Shown here one piece after another: positions 33,150-44,900 of a DNA stretch of 64,000 nt. The DNA lies in NCBI GenBank assembly GCA_032158295.1, contig CM063244.1, forward strand, positions 5,150,510 to 5,214,509, read 5' to 3'. Every line of letters starts with the position of its first letter. Within the stretch, counting starts at the first letter, position 1. The notes beneath the pieces were generated by a model, which worked only from the letters and a program-made list of their open reading frames with translations, was not told the origin of the DNA and did not search any database. The position numbers and the translations under genes are program-made. The stretch is from Pycnopodia helianthoides (taxonomy: Eukaryota; Echinodermata; Asteroidea; Forcipulatida; Asteriidae).

Positions 33150-33232
33150 ATTCATAAGTAACTATATGAATCATTCACAAGTGACTATATGAATCATTCA
33201 CAAGTGACTGCTATGAATTATTCATAGACCAC
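33150..33232. repeat. Short tandem repeat, unit about 25 bp
   Basis: Three to four units of atgaatcattcacaagtgac with variants. Confidence 0.75.
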
Positions 33233-34119
33233 TTTCATGAAGTTTGTGGATTTCCTTCTTTTTTGGGGGGGGGGGGGGTATTTATTTTGTGTACAATTCC
33301 TCTGTGTAGACTTGTATGGCCTCCATAGGGCATGGGGTGCATTTTATATCCACATTTTAAAAAGCTGAACCCATTGTGTAAGTGTGTACAGTTTAAATTA
33401 TTGTCTTAATACATGTACCTACACCGAATGTGTTGAGGAGTTTTACCCACTGTGTGCTTTGGGAAGTATGAATGGTCAGAGACAATGCTGTAACTGTAGC
33501 TTTTTTATGATGTTATTTAAGCTTGCCACATGCGTTTAAAGGCTTTTTTTATCAACAAATTTGTTACAATTTGACAAATAATGTGTAAAACTTGCAGTCA
33601 AAAATGTCTTTTTTTTTATTGGTTGTTTTTCACTATTATTATTATAATTATTTTTGTTACGTTGTCTTTTAATTTTATTTTGTTAATTTATTATTATTAT
33701 GATTTTTTTTAGGGGGCCCTGGTTATGGGATGCAGATTGAGATTAGTCTCACCTGTTGATGGGTAGACTCTGAAGGTCATCGACCTCACTTGACCCCATC
33801 ACTGGAAGTTATATTAGGGATTCTCGTTGTACTTATTTCAGCTCAGTGTTGCTCTATGTGTCGTGTGTTTATACCGCCACCCTTCCCACCAGCCATCAAT
33901 TGGCAGATGCTACACATGTGTATTTCTCAATAATGGGCTTTCAAGTGAAATTTAAAGCTCTGAAAGATTTGTGAAAAGTAGCTCAATAAATAAATAAGTT
34001 TAAGGATAAAAACAAAACAAAGGGAATTTTACAGAATGACGTTCTTTGTCACAACTGTGCAAAGAAATCAGAAGGAAAATGTAATTAAATCGAATAAATT
34101 AAGCAACATTTTATACATC

Positions 34120-34497
34120 TGGGCCCAGTGTCACAGAGCTACTGAAGCATACAGTATTACATGACAAATTTCTGCTGAGCAAATATTACCAGGAAACCAG
34201 TGAAACGTTTTACATAATGACGTCGAATTTGGGTTGGTAACCTATTCCTATTTTTAATAAGCAGAACCGCTCTTTTCAGAACTAAGTTGTCTCCAGAATT
34301 CTGAAGTCTACTCTACAGCAGTATTATAAATAGCAAGACAAGTTCTCAAAGAATAAATCTACACAGCAAAGAAGATAAATATATGTGGTGTTACGGCAAA
34401 CTGAACATACAAACCTATTTCTGGTAAGCACAATTATTTTCTGTTTTGCTAATTCAATTGTGCTTAGTTTCAATCAGCTCTGTAAGATTGGGTCCTG
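34120..34497. repeat. MITE family A interrupted by retroelement tail
   Basis: Left end gggcccagtgtcacagagct (34121), right end atcagctctgtaagattggg. The block 34268-34415 (agcaagacaagttctcaaag) is the same as in 23500-23845. Confidence 0.6.
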
Positions 34498-35109
34498 GCT
34501 TTGTACTTAAACTAAGACCCTGATCTGTGTTAATGTTAAACTGATGAAATTGTGCCTATTTAAGATTTAATAACATGACATCGTGTACAAATATAGATTT
34601 GTTAACCCATCCCTATACAGAGGAGCGGTTTAATGAATTAAATTGAACAAAAAGTTGAAAAGAAACTGTAAAATTGATCTGCACTTGTATATATATCAAG
34701 ATATTTCACACCATTACTTAATTGATTTATTTATTTGTAACTGGTTTGTTTTGTTTTTTATCGGTAGCTTATTTGAAAAGGTGTGTGAATAGACAACAAA
34801 ACGGCTTTTGTAAGGAGTTTTTCTTTTGGTAGATTTCAATAATAAGGGTTTATTTCCTCCAATTTGTTTGCGATTGTAAATAAGAAAGAATTCAGCGGAC
34901 TTATCAAACTGAAGGACTGTCAGATTTGAGTTCATGAAGACTATATATGAAGAGATGGTACATTACTGAAAACAAGATTATTTAAAAGTTGAAATTCTGT
35001 GTAAAGATATTTTTAGAAAATACTATGACTGTAATAACAATAGTTCAATATCAATTGAAGTAAAGCTGCAATAAGGATTTGTACGGAAATCATGCAGATA
35101 CTTAGAATT

Positions 35110-35400
35110 CTATTCAACTTAATATGGAAGCATTTTCTATAATTGGGAAATGTTCATATTTGTTCATTAGAACATGGAAAGATTGCTTTATTTTTCAGGA
35201 AACTTTCTGCAGAACCCAGGAAGTGTTGGTAGCTCTGTTTCAAGGAGAATTTAGAACGATTGATTTCTTGAAACACAGCTGCAAACTGGCCCTGATGTTG
35301 CAAAAAGTTCCCTGAAAATAAACCAAACTTTCCATGTTCTGATGAACAACTTTCCAAAACTTTATGGAAACTTTTTTTCCAACTATCCTGAACTCTAAAT
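35110..35400. repeat. Inverted-repeat element related to 62123-62310
   Basis: aacatggaaagattgcttta at 35172 pairs with an inverted copy near 35320 (aactttccatgttctgatga). Both share tttgttcattag and aggaactttctgcagaa with 62230-62290. Confidence 0.5.
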
Positions 35401-37671
35401 ATCTTTCTGATTTCTGTCCGTACAAATTCTTCAAGCAGCTTTACTTCAATTGGTATTAAAGTATTGTTATTACTAAATATCTCCCTGATTGTTTACAAAA
35501 TCGTAATTGGGAAAAAAACCATGCCATCTTGACAAAATGGTGACTAAATGTCTAGTTTAAAAGTCTATAAAAGACCATTTAAAAAGGTTTCTAAAGCAGA
35601 TCAAGCTTAAAGCAGTAGAAACAAAAGAAGAGAATGACAAAATACTGACAGGTTAGTTTTATTCTTTTTTTTTGTGCTTTTTTTCCCAGTTTTGTACCAT
35701 CCCTTCGACTCCTTAGCCACCTCTTTTTGTTTGTTTCATCTCACAATCAAAAAGTGTGAAAATATCTTCTTTTTTTTAAGGCAAACTTGAGACACCTTTG
35801 TAAAGTGCAGAATGTGTATAATTTAATGTATAGAGCACAACTCATTATAATATAGATTACTCAATGTTTTAAAGTGTTACAACTGAGTGTAGTATTAAAA
35901 AGCACAGCCCAACACATAACTTGGGCATAATGAAATAATAAAAAATTAAAGAGATATTAAAAGATATTTTAGAAGTGACTGTATTTTTTGTTTGTATATG
36001 ACGTGTCCAAAGTAAAGGCATCAGCAGCGGTAGATATGGCCGTATCTTTTAAAAGTGCAATTTTTCAATATTGTCACTGCAGCCACTGACCATAGTCGAA
36101 GCCCATAGTTACTTGATTCGGACTCCACCTTAGTTTATGGACAGTGGTCAGTAAACCCATTTGCTGATGTCACGAGAGCCGTGATGAAGTGAATTCGTTG
36201 CTGTCATTGTCGTCTTCATTGATAATCACGTCTTAATTGACGCTTCGTGGTGTACCATGCACAATAAGCACTAAGCAGCAGAGGGAGCCCTTCCCCCCTA
36301 AAATAATAATAACAATAATAGAATAAAATTTAAAATAATAATGCAAAATATATATATACAAAAATATAAAAAAACAATTAATGAATAAGTGAATACAAAT
36401 ATTTAAAAATCCCATAGTTTAACACACTCAACAAACTCTTCCCCTCACAGAAATATACCTCTCCTCAAAAGAATTCCTGATATTCCAAAAACACTATGAT
36501 CCTTTTTGAGATATGGTGGGCACAATTCTATGACACTATTATAGGTTTGGGAAAATTTGTCTGTATACACCCAAACCAAACAGTGCACTCCTATAGTGTC
36601 CACCATGCCTCAAAAAGGCTAATAGGACGATGTGGGGAGGCCATGCCACATAATGAACACTGAATTAATGGTTCGTGGGTGTGGCATGATGGAACATTAT
36701 TTTATTTACTCTTGGAGTACTTTATTTACCACAATCTTATGATAGGGGTAAGTTTCATAAAACTATAGTTGAGCACTGTGTGATGATGGCTGTTCGTTTA
36801 TTTGTTTATTTGGGGGGGGGGGGGGCATGAAATCAGTGTAAAGCTAGGAGTGTTGAAATGGCTTAATAAGCCTGTCATGTCCATCAGTAAGGGGCTTTAA
36901 AAGGTGGACGGAGCCTTAGCCGAAACTGCAATTTAAAAACTTTGAAGCCATTATGCTTTATATGCAGGAAAGAAAAAAACGCAGTTTTGAAACTTTGAAA
37001 GAAAAAAAAACCGGCAGAAGCTTGTTCATTCCCATAGTGATTGAAAAGCCGCTCTTGAAACTGGATGTATGCCGAAAGCAACAACACGATAGTCAATGGC
37101 TGTTTGATGTACGTTACAAAGCAGACTACAGCGGCACGTTACCAAGCATACTATACGCCAAACAGCCGTCGTATCACACTGATAATGCCAGCCACTGAAT
37201 GGTGATTCTGTTCTCTGTCCGTCCATCACTATGGTCTGATTTTTGTCTGATAAAAGGTGATAGGTCCTGGCTCCTGCACAGATCTTAGTCTAAAAGTAAG
37301 TAGCACTGCTTTGAGAGATAGTTTGAGCATAAGAACTACCGTACTGTAACAGCAATTCTTCTGTAACAACAGTGTAAGCATATAGAGCAAGCTGCAAGGA
37401 CAGTAACTTGAGTTTGACCACTTGTCTTAGTAGTCCGCAGCCGAGACTGGGACTGGACCCATAGGCAATTCTGCAACAGGATATCTCGACTTTGACCCAC
37501 ACCCCTAATGTTAAAGCGTTTTGGGGTCCAGTTAAACTCGGACTATTTTTGAGTGATGAAGCAATAGTCAATACCCATCAATGGAACATGGACGTGATGG
37601 ATGGAGGTCTAGCCCCACCCACACTGGCGATCCTTGTGAAATGTATGGGTCCAGCAATTGATAATGTTGTA

Positions 37672-38524
37672 CTAAAAGTAGGGTCATGACTAGCCCCATG
37701 AATAGGGCCAATCCACTCCGTATCCTTGGCCCCAGCACCACTGATTACCAATTCTTTCGCCCTATGATGTTTTTTTTCTGCAAAGATCTAGATCGTGAAA
37801 CTTACCGATTGAATGCTTATGTACTTGCAGATAGCCGGACTGTTAAAATTTCTTTAAAAAACATCACACGTTTTTGGTGAAAATCAAATGATTTTCGAGA
37901 GTGAACTTTTAATTTGATCTCAACGATCTTGATTATTTGCACTCGCGGCGTTAGTCTTGGTGCAAGTACATAAGCATTCAATCGGTAAGTTTCACAATCT
38001 AGATCTTTGCAGATAAAAAACATCATAGGGCGAAAGAATTGGTCTGCAGTGGTGCTGGGGCCAAGGATACGGAGTGGATTGGCCCTATTCATGGGGCTAG
38101 GTCATGACATAGATTGGCACTATGAAAACTTACTTGGTGAGAAGCACGGAACCAGAAGCACTGCAGCTGTTGATAGTATATAAACTATTTTGAGATACTG
38201 TTTGGAATTTTCACCCCAAAACATTCGTTGAATCTGAGTTAATTCATGCATAAACTGTTTCTCAGATTTCTGAGGGTTGGTGTCCATTCGCGAATGCCAT
38301 TCGCAAGATGCGATTGGTACCTGTTGTCATGTGTAGCTGAAATGTGGATGGATTCGGCGTTCTTGTGAAAATGACATGATATTGATAGTTTTTTGCTGTT
38401 TCCTCAACACTATAGACACTGTATGTAGCTGAAACTTTCACAGGTGACCAGGTGACTTTTATTGTATAATTCTGCCTGTACATAAGCATTATGTTGACAA
38501 AAACCAATCAATGACCCTACCTTG
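37672..38524. repeat. TTAA-type MITE, family C, with nested insertion
   Basis: Left end agtagggtcat, right end caatgaccctacct. The usual left interior (atagattgg, then aaaacttacttggt, then gcagctgttgatagtat) resumes directly after the nested element at 37691-38100. Confidence 0.75.
37691..38100. mobile_element. Non-autonomous DNA transposon with long TIRs, possibly hAT-like
   Basis: 410 bp with arms of about 125 bp. The left arm starts tagccccatgaatagggcca and the right arm ends with its inverse. The sequence gtcatgac (8 bp) stands on both sides, at 37683-37690 and 38101-38108. An 8-bp duplication is the hAT hallmark, but gtcatgac is itself palindromic and could be read as part of the TIR. 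No transposase inside. Confidence 0.8.
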
Positions 38525-38673
38525 AAGTAAATCTCAATCTGAGTCAATCTTATTCCAGCTCAGCTTAAGAAAGCAAGTTTGATTTATGTCGTATCCCGTA
38601 ACATTACATAATAAGGCTATTCATTATAAATAGTTTTCCAAGTGACCAGATATTCACTGGACTGTAAAAAGTG

Positions 38674-38680
38674 TATATAA
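38674..38680 (+). promoter_or_regulatory. Possible TATA box upstream of ACOX1
   Basis: TATATAA lies 119 bases before the ATG. Support is weak in AT-rich DNA, and an acceptor-like tcttttcgaatag just before the ATG suggests an upstream 5' UTR exon instead. Confidence 0.2.
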
Positions 38681-38798
38681 AGGAACGTGGTAGTAATAAA
38701 GTGGTTGAAGTCTATCCAGAGCTCTGCGAAGTATTTCTGTGTATGTCTACTGAATACAACAATTTAATTTACTGAAATTTTCTTTTCGAATAGGAACC

Positions 38799-38988
38799 AT
38801 GGCCCAGGCCCAGCAGGACTCTCGTGGTCCGTCCACAGCTGACATTGGTGTTGGTATTATCCCAGACTCCATTAATCCTGACATCCAAAGAGAGCGAGAC
38901 AATGCAACGCTCACCAAGGAACTTATCGCTCAGATGACATACATCATCGATGGGGGGAGGGAGTTAACCGAACGCAGACGTCACATCG
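38799..38988 (+). CDS. ACOX1: ACOX1 exon 1 (start codon)
   Basis: The coding part begins [19 protein letters not shown] and reaches [17 protein letters not shown], which matches the human N-terminus. Donor gtatta, phase 1. An AG just before the ATG (38793) suggests an untranslated exon further left. Confidence 0.88.
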
Positions 38989-41900
38989 GTATTATAGACC
39001 TAATTCTACCCGTTCTACCCCAAAGTGCCATTCTGTCAGTGCAAAAACTTGGTGTCGTTAAAAAATCGTCTTTATGTAATATGAATGTTTGCAGTAGCAT
39101 TTGACCAGACATTTTCATTGGGTGGGGGGGGGGGGGCGCAAGTTGGAGCAAAGGCTAAATTTTTGGGAACTATCTAAAGGTATTACAGGATTGGTAGAGC
39201 TGACAAAATAGTTGCAGACAGTGTTCATGTTTTGTGTGATCATATAACATGAAATGACAAAGCTGTACAAATTTGGGCCTAGTCTGTTGGGTGAGTCAGG
39301 AGAAAAAAGTGAAAAACCATGCACAATTTTCAGCATGTAAACACATTTTCCTTCATTTTGGTTGATAACAACTGAAATCAGCTGGTTTTTTTTTGGTTTT
39401 CATATACAGTTTTCTTGAATATGACTTCATTTTAGAGGGAAATATTTCACAGTGATAATGGTTCTTCTATGATCAGTAAGCTTTCAGACTAAAATGTTAC
39501 AATGATGTTTTTTATTCTTACCAATCCTGTATAATATCTTTAACAAACCCATTTGTGTGAAATACAGCAATACATTGAACATTTGAGGCTCACCATATTT
39601 GCACTGACATGGCAATATTATTTGTTCTTTGTACTCACTGCTCACATGCCTTGGATTTCATCTTTGTGAGGGCAAGGCCATTTTCATTTTACAAAGGGCA
39701 CTTCCATTGGGAAATCTTATAGTGTTATGGGAAGCCTTTAAAGGGGCACCAAGGCCAATACCAGGGCAACAGTAGCTGTGGCCTCCATGGCTTCCATGTT
39801 ATTCCAGGCCTGTACTCGGTTAACGGTTGTACCACTTCTGACTGGCACCCCCGAACAAAGATATTGACAAAATAGGGAGACCGCCAACATAGGGCTAGAT
39901 AGCTCAGTTGGTAGAGCGCCGGTACGTTAATCCGGAGGTCGTTGGTTCAAATCCCGCTCTAGTCAATTTTTCTTTGTTCAACCCCAAACCAGATTTTTTT
40001 AATGGAAGTTTTCAACTGAGTTTTCAACAAGTTTTATCTGAATTCTGAATTTTTAAGTCGACCCGGTGAAGAAAATCAGCCGTAATTATTTCCGCTTGTA
40101 AAGAAATCCTGCTACTTCTCTAGTGCTGAGGACACTGTTCCTTAAAGCTCTGTGAAATCTAAACCCCAAGGGGTTTACCAAAAGGTTAAAATGCCATTAT
40201 TTCAACATCTGTCCCAAAATTTGGATCTTTGTTTCAGACTTTTTTTGTCAGCAATGACTCTCAACCCTGACTCTCATAGAAAAAATTATTTTAAAAAAGC
40301 TCTTAAAAACAAATTAATAGATGTAAATATTTGCCCTTATCAGCAGCAGCAGCTGTTATTTCAGACACAGCCTGTGTAAGGGTTTCAAATGATTTTTTTT
40401 CTAATATGCTTGGTAATAGGAGAATGTTAACCACATGCAACATGTCATTACCTATTTTCTTGTCTTAGAATCAAGTCTGTTCCAAGACCCTCTCTTCAGT
40501 GAGAGAGATCGTTACCTCAGGACCTCCGCAGAAACATTTGACCTTGCGGTGAAGAGGTCTCTACGTATGATTGATTTCAAGAAGACTCACAACATCACCT
40601 TCTCAGAGATCTGGGATATAATCTACAGGTAAATGACATGCCAGTTTCAAGAAGAGAATGAGAGTAATTATTAGGTATTATATGGGTTTTGAGGCATTGC
40701 ATGGTGAGGTATCAGTATATATTCGGTTTGCGGTAACACCATGTGTAAAATATCTACTTGCTGTGTAGATTTGTTCTTTAGAGAACTTGTCTTGCTATTT
40801 ATTCTACTGCCGCGGAGTAGGTTTATTCGGAATTCGAGAGACTTCTCAGTTCTGAAAAGAACTGTCCTGCTTATTAACTACTACCTGGGCAGGAGGTAGG
40901 AAATCGGCCTGGACTACTACTTTAGTTTGTGGATCGGGGGGACTTCTCGTAATTAACTTCACTGCCGCGGATTGAGTTCTTTTGGTCTCAACGTTTCGAC
41001 TAGCTTGCTCTAGTCATCGTCAGGAGACTAGACGGCCATTTTTAAACTGGCATGGTCCTGGTCGTGCGACAAAAGACTGAGCTGAAGAACGAGTCACTAC
41101 TCTTTTATTCCCTTTTATAAATGCAATAATGTAAGAAAATCTGCAAGGGTCAGATTGCATGCGACGCTCAACATTTGTGTGTACACACAGATACTGATAT
41201 ATTTTATATTGAGTATGGGTATGTATTGATTTACGTTAAGTGTAATATAACACCGGTGCAAGCTTGCGATCCAACACGCGTATGTAAAAACACTTTTACC
41301 ATGTCTCTGCTACAGGTTTAAATATGGCCATGTAATTTTCTCTGTGGGGTATTTATGAACATTTGTTCAAAGAAACATTTGTTTTATTTCAGTTTAATGT
41401 ATTGTAGTTAAGGGTAAAAGTGAAATTTTGTAGGGGAACATACATGTGTCATGGGGCACCAAGTGAAAGACCTAGGCCCAATTTCATAGAGCTGCTTAAG
41501 CACAAAAAGTAGCTATGCAAAACAAACTTATGCTAAACAGAGTAAGGTTACCAGCCCAAATACCATGTCGCATGCACCATCTGTGACTGGTATCCTGCTC
41601 ATTTTCTGCTAAGCAGATATTTGTTTAGCAATGTTTTCCGCTTAAAGGTATTGTACACTTTTGGTAACAGCTCAAAATCAGTGTCCACATTTTGTGTGAT
41701 TCAACATATGCATGAACAAACAAACCTGTGAAAGTTTGAGCTCAATTGGTCATCGAGGTCACAAGAAAATAGTGAAAAGAGATCTTATGTGTTTTCTGTT
41801 TTTTCAAATTATCGCGCGCGATAATTACTATTGTTTTACTCGTTTCTCAGAAACGATAGCATTTTAGGCAGAAATATTTTAAGGAACCCTTTCTACCATT

Positions 41901-44900
41901 ACTTACTTTAAATCATGTAAGTTATGTGTGAATCTGTGAACATTGTGTTTTTCGATCTTACCAATAGTGTACAGGGCCTTTAAGCAGCTCTCTGAAATTG
42001 GGCCCAGAAATGATTTGTGGAAATTGCCTGTCTTGCCTCTGTGAAGTATCAGGTGTGGTAGTTCTGGATTTGAATAGTTGCAATTTATCCCTCGTAGGGC
42101 CCTAAGTAACGAGCAGACATTTGGAATTCATGATTTGATGTTTGTGACGTTCATTGAGAATCAAGGGACTGAAGAGCAGAAGGCTCGCTGGCTGGATCAG
42201 GCAAGGAACATGAGGATGTTGGGGACGTACGCTCAAACCGAACTAGGCCACGGTAAGATGAAAGAACAATCAAGGTTCTCCACCCCTGCTTAAAGTCCGG
42301 TTCATACCTCACACCAACATGGTATAGGTCTCACAGACAGCAAGAACCCTTGTAAGTGACCCTTGGGTGTTAAGCTGAAATGATGATTAATATTACGATG
42401 TTCTTGGTGATGTAACAACTTATAAATGAATTGGACTTTCAATAGATGTTTGATAAATTGTCTTTACAGTATTGAACTTTATTTGTGTTTTGCCTCAAAC
42501 CAATGTACAATAAAGCACTGTTTGAGAATACATTTAAATTTAGTTTGCTATGTTCCATCCTTATAGCTGCAATTATTAATAACACTTTTTTATTGTTGAC
42601 CCTTTTGATCTTGTCAGGTACCTACATTCCAGGCCTTGAGACCACAGCGACATATGATCCATCATCGCAGGAATTTATCATAAACACACCCACCCTGACA
42701 TCGATGAAATGGTGGCCTGGAGCATGTACGTAAACAGACCCTTCTCACTGATGTTACATTTCTCTAGTGATGTAGGAAGTCTGTCATGTTGGAGTACTTC
42801 TAGCAATGCATTTCACAGCACGTGTTTGTGCAGTTCTAGTAATGTGTGTGCATGACATGTGTGTATGCGTGACATGCCTGTGTGCATGACAAGCGTGTAC
42901 GTGACATGCGTGACATGTGTGTGCGTGACATGCTTTTGTGTGTGACATGCGTGTGTGTGACATACGTGTGTGCGTGTCATGCGTGTGCGTGACATGCGTG
43001 TGTTACAAGCGTGTACATGACATGTGTGTGCGTGACATGCATGTGTGCATGACATACATGTATGAGTGACATGCGTGACATGAATGTGCACGTGAGTACT
43101 CCAGCATGGTGAGTGATAAATAGTGACATCATCTGCGGAGGGTCTTTACATTATTGAAGTAGCTTCATAACCAGGGCCCAATTTCATAAAGCCTGTAAGC
43201 ACAAAAACTTGCTAAGCACAGAAAATTCCTGCATAGCAATAATAGGTTACATTGAGCTGTAGGTCCCGTGTACTTGGATTGGTAGTGCACGTAAAAGAGC
43301 CCAGAACACTTATCGTGGAAGAGTACTGGTTAACCCTGGTGTTTCTGGTTCACATAACGTATCATTGGGTTTCATTACTTTAGTAGGAAAAAGCTTTACC
43401 CAAAATCAGAACAAACGGTCGTGAAAATGTTGTCGTACGAATTTAAGGAGAATGTTTTTTCTCTTACGTTTTCAGTGGGCAAAACATCAACTCATGCCGT
43501 GGTGCTAGCTCAGTTGATTATCGGAGGCAAGAGTTACGGTCCACATGCCTTCATGGTACAACTCAGGAGTCTCAAAGATCACAGCGTTCTGCCAGGTAAC
43601 CTCCCCCACTGTTAATCCATACATTTCCATGAATGACTCTAGGTGGTGCCACATATAGCATGTATGATATAAAAGTATGAGGCAGTTTAACGGTTGTATG
43701 GCTTCTGACGGGCACCCCTGAACAAAGATATTGACAAAATAGGGCTAGATAGCTGAGTTGGTAGATCAGTGGCATGTTAATCCCGAGTTTGTTGGTTCAA
43801 ATCCCGCTCTATAAATTTTTCTTTGTCCAACCCCAAATTATATAAAGATAGAACTAACATTGAACTACTTAACCATCTATGGCCCCGACCAAACCATAAA
43901 AACCCCCCCTGTAGATCTATATTTATAGACTAGAGCGCTAGATTTCACTTAAAAGTTTGTTTTTTTAAATCTCCTTAACATAATTGTATGTGCAATTTGA
44001 CTCCCGAAATGGCAAAGGTGGCAGACAGTGGCCACGTGTGCATTGGTGCAAGGGGTAAATACATTAAAAACTGACTTTTTAAAATTATTTTTAAAATTTT
44101 GTTTGTTCTTCTCAGGTAGATCAGTAGGAGTAATTGGAGAGAAATGGAACTATGGTGGAGTAGACAATGGCTACCTTAGTCTCAGAAATGTCCATATTCC
44201 AAGGACAGACATGTTCATGAAATATTTCCAGGTGAGACACAAGAGTATAAAATAATATTAATAACTCGTCTTATATAGTGTACAAATCCTAGTGGCTAGA
44301 TCAAGGTGCTTTACAACATTATAATCCTTGTTGATCGGCATACTTTTAGACCATTTCTCTAACTTTCCCAACTTCCTGGGGAGCATACAACCCAAGCTGC
44401 TTAAATTAGCACTAAGGGGTTACTCCAACACAACACTGACTCAGCCCTCTCAGGTTCCCATTCATACACCTGGGTTAAGAGAAACAATTATGGCTAAGTG
44501 CCTTGCTCAAGGACAAAAGTTTCATTACCGGGAAATTGAACCCACACTCTGATGATTCAACCATGAGAACTTTATTCCGATGCAGTAGACCGCTCAGCCA
44601 CGACATACCACTTTAGCAAGAGCTTGACTATGATGCCAGAAATGAAAATAACTATCTGTATAAAATTATTTTCTGAACATTGATTTTCTTACAAAGATAT
44701 ATAGGACTTGTAACTTACCAATACAGGGTTCTTTAATTCAGCATTGCCTGTCTGATAAACGTGCACCAAAGCTGGTTTGGAAAAAATGCGGTATTCGGCG
44801 TACATTTTTGTTAATGAGTTTTGGATTTTACTTCCCTTTTTGAAAAATCCTTTCATTAAACTTGCAGTAAATATGTAAACAGTCTTAGAGGGTCAGTCTT

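Larger units (their letters stand above)
28921..38798. other. Intergenic interval between the PTPRG-like gene and ACOX1
   Basis: About ten kilobases with no exon I can support. Open frames are short and share no recognisable motif. Repeats are listed separately. 30000-32450 and 35450-37670 hold AT-rich DNA, G-runs and unassigned inverted-repeat pieces. Confidence 0.7.

Noticed and set aside
36953..37198. Possible small gene of 81 codons
   Set aside because: No recognisable motif, no signal for splicing or initiation, and the neighbourhood holds inverted-repeat fragments.
38674..38680. Confident TATA promoter for ACOX1
   Set aside because: TATATAA is common in this AT-rich DNA and an acceptor-like site before the ATG points to an upstream exon.
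39896..39968. tRNA gene
   Set aside because: A and B boxes are good, but the anticodon loop lacks U33, the T-stem has mismatches and the sequence is followed by a shared SINE body and tail.
42830..43090. CRISPR-like array
   Set aside because: Units are too short and irregular, without spacers; it is a simple-sequence repeat in an animal intron.
42813..43091. Minus-strand open frame rich in His, Thr and Cys
   Set aside because: Translation of a TG/CATG microsatellite.
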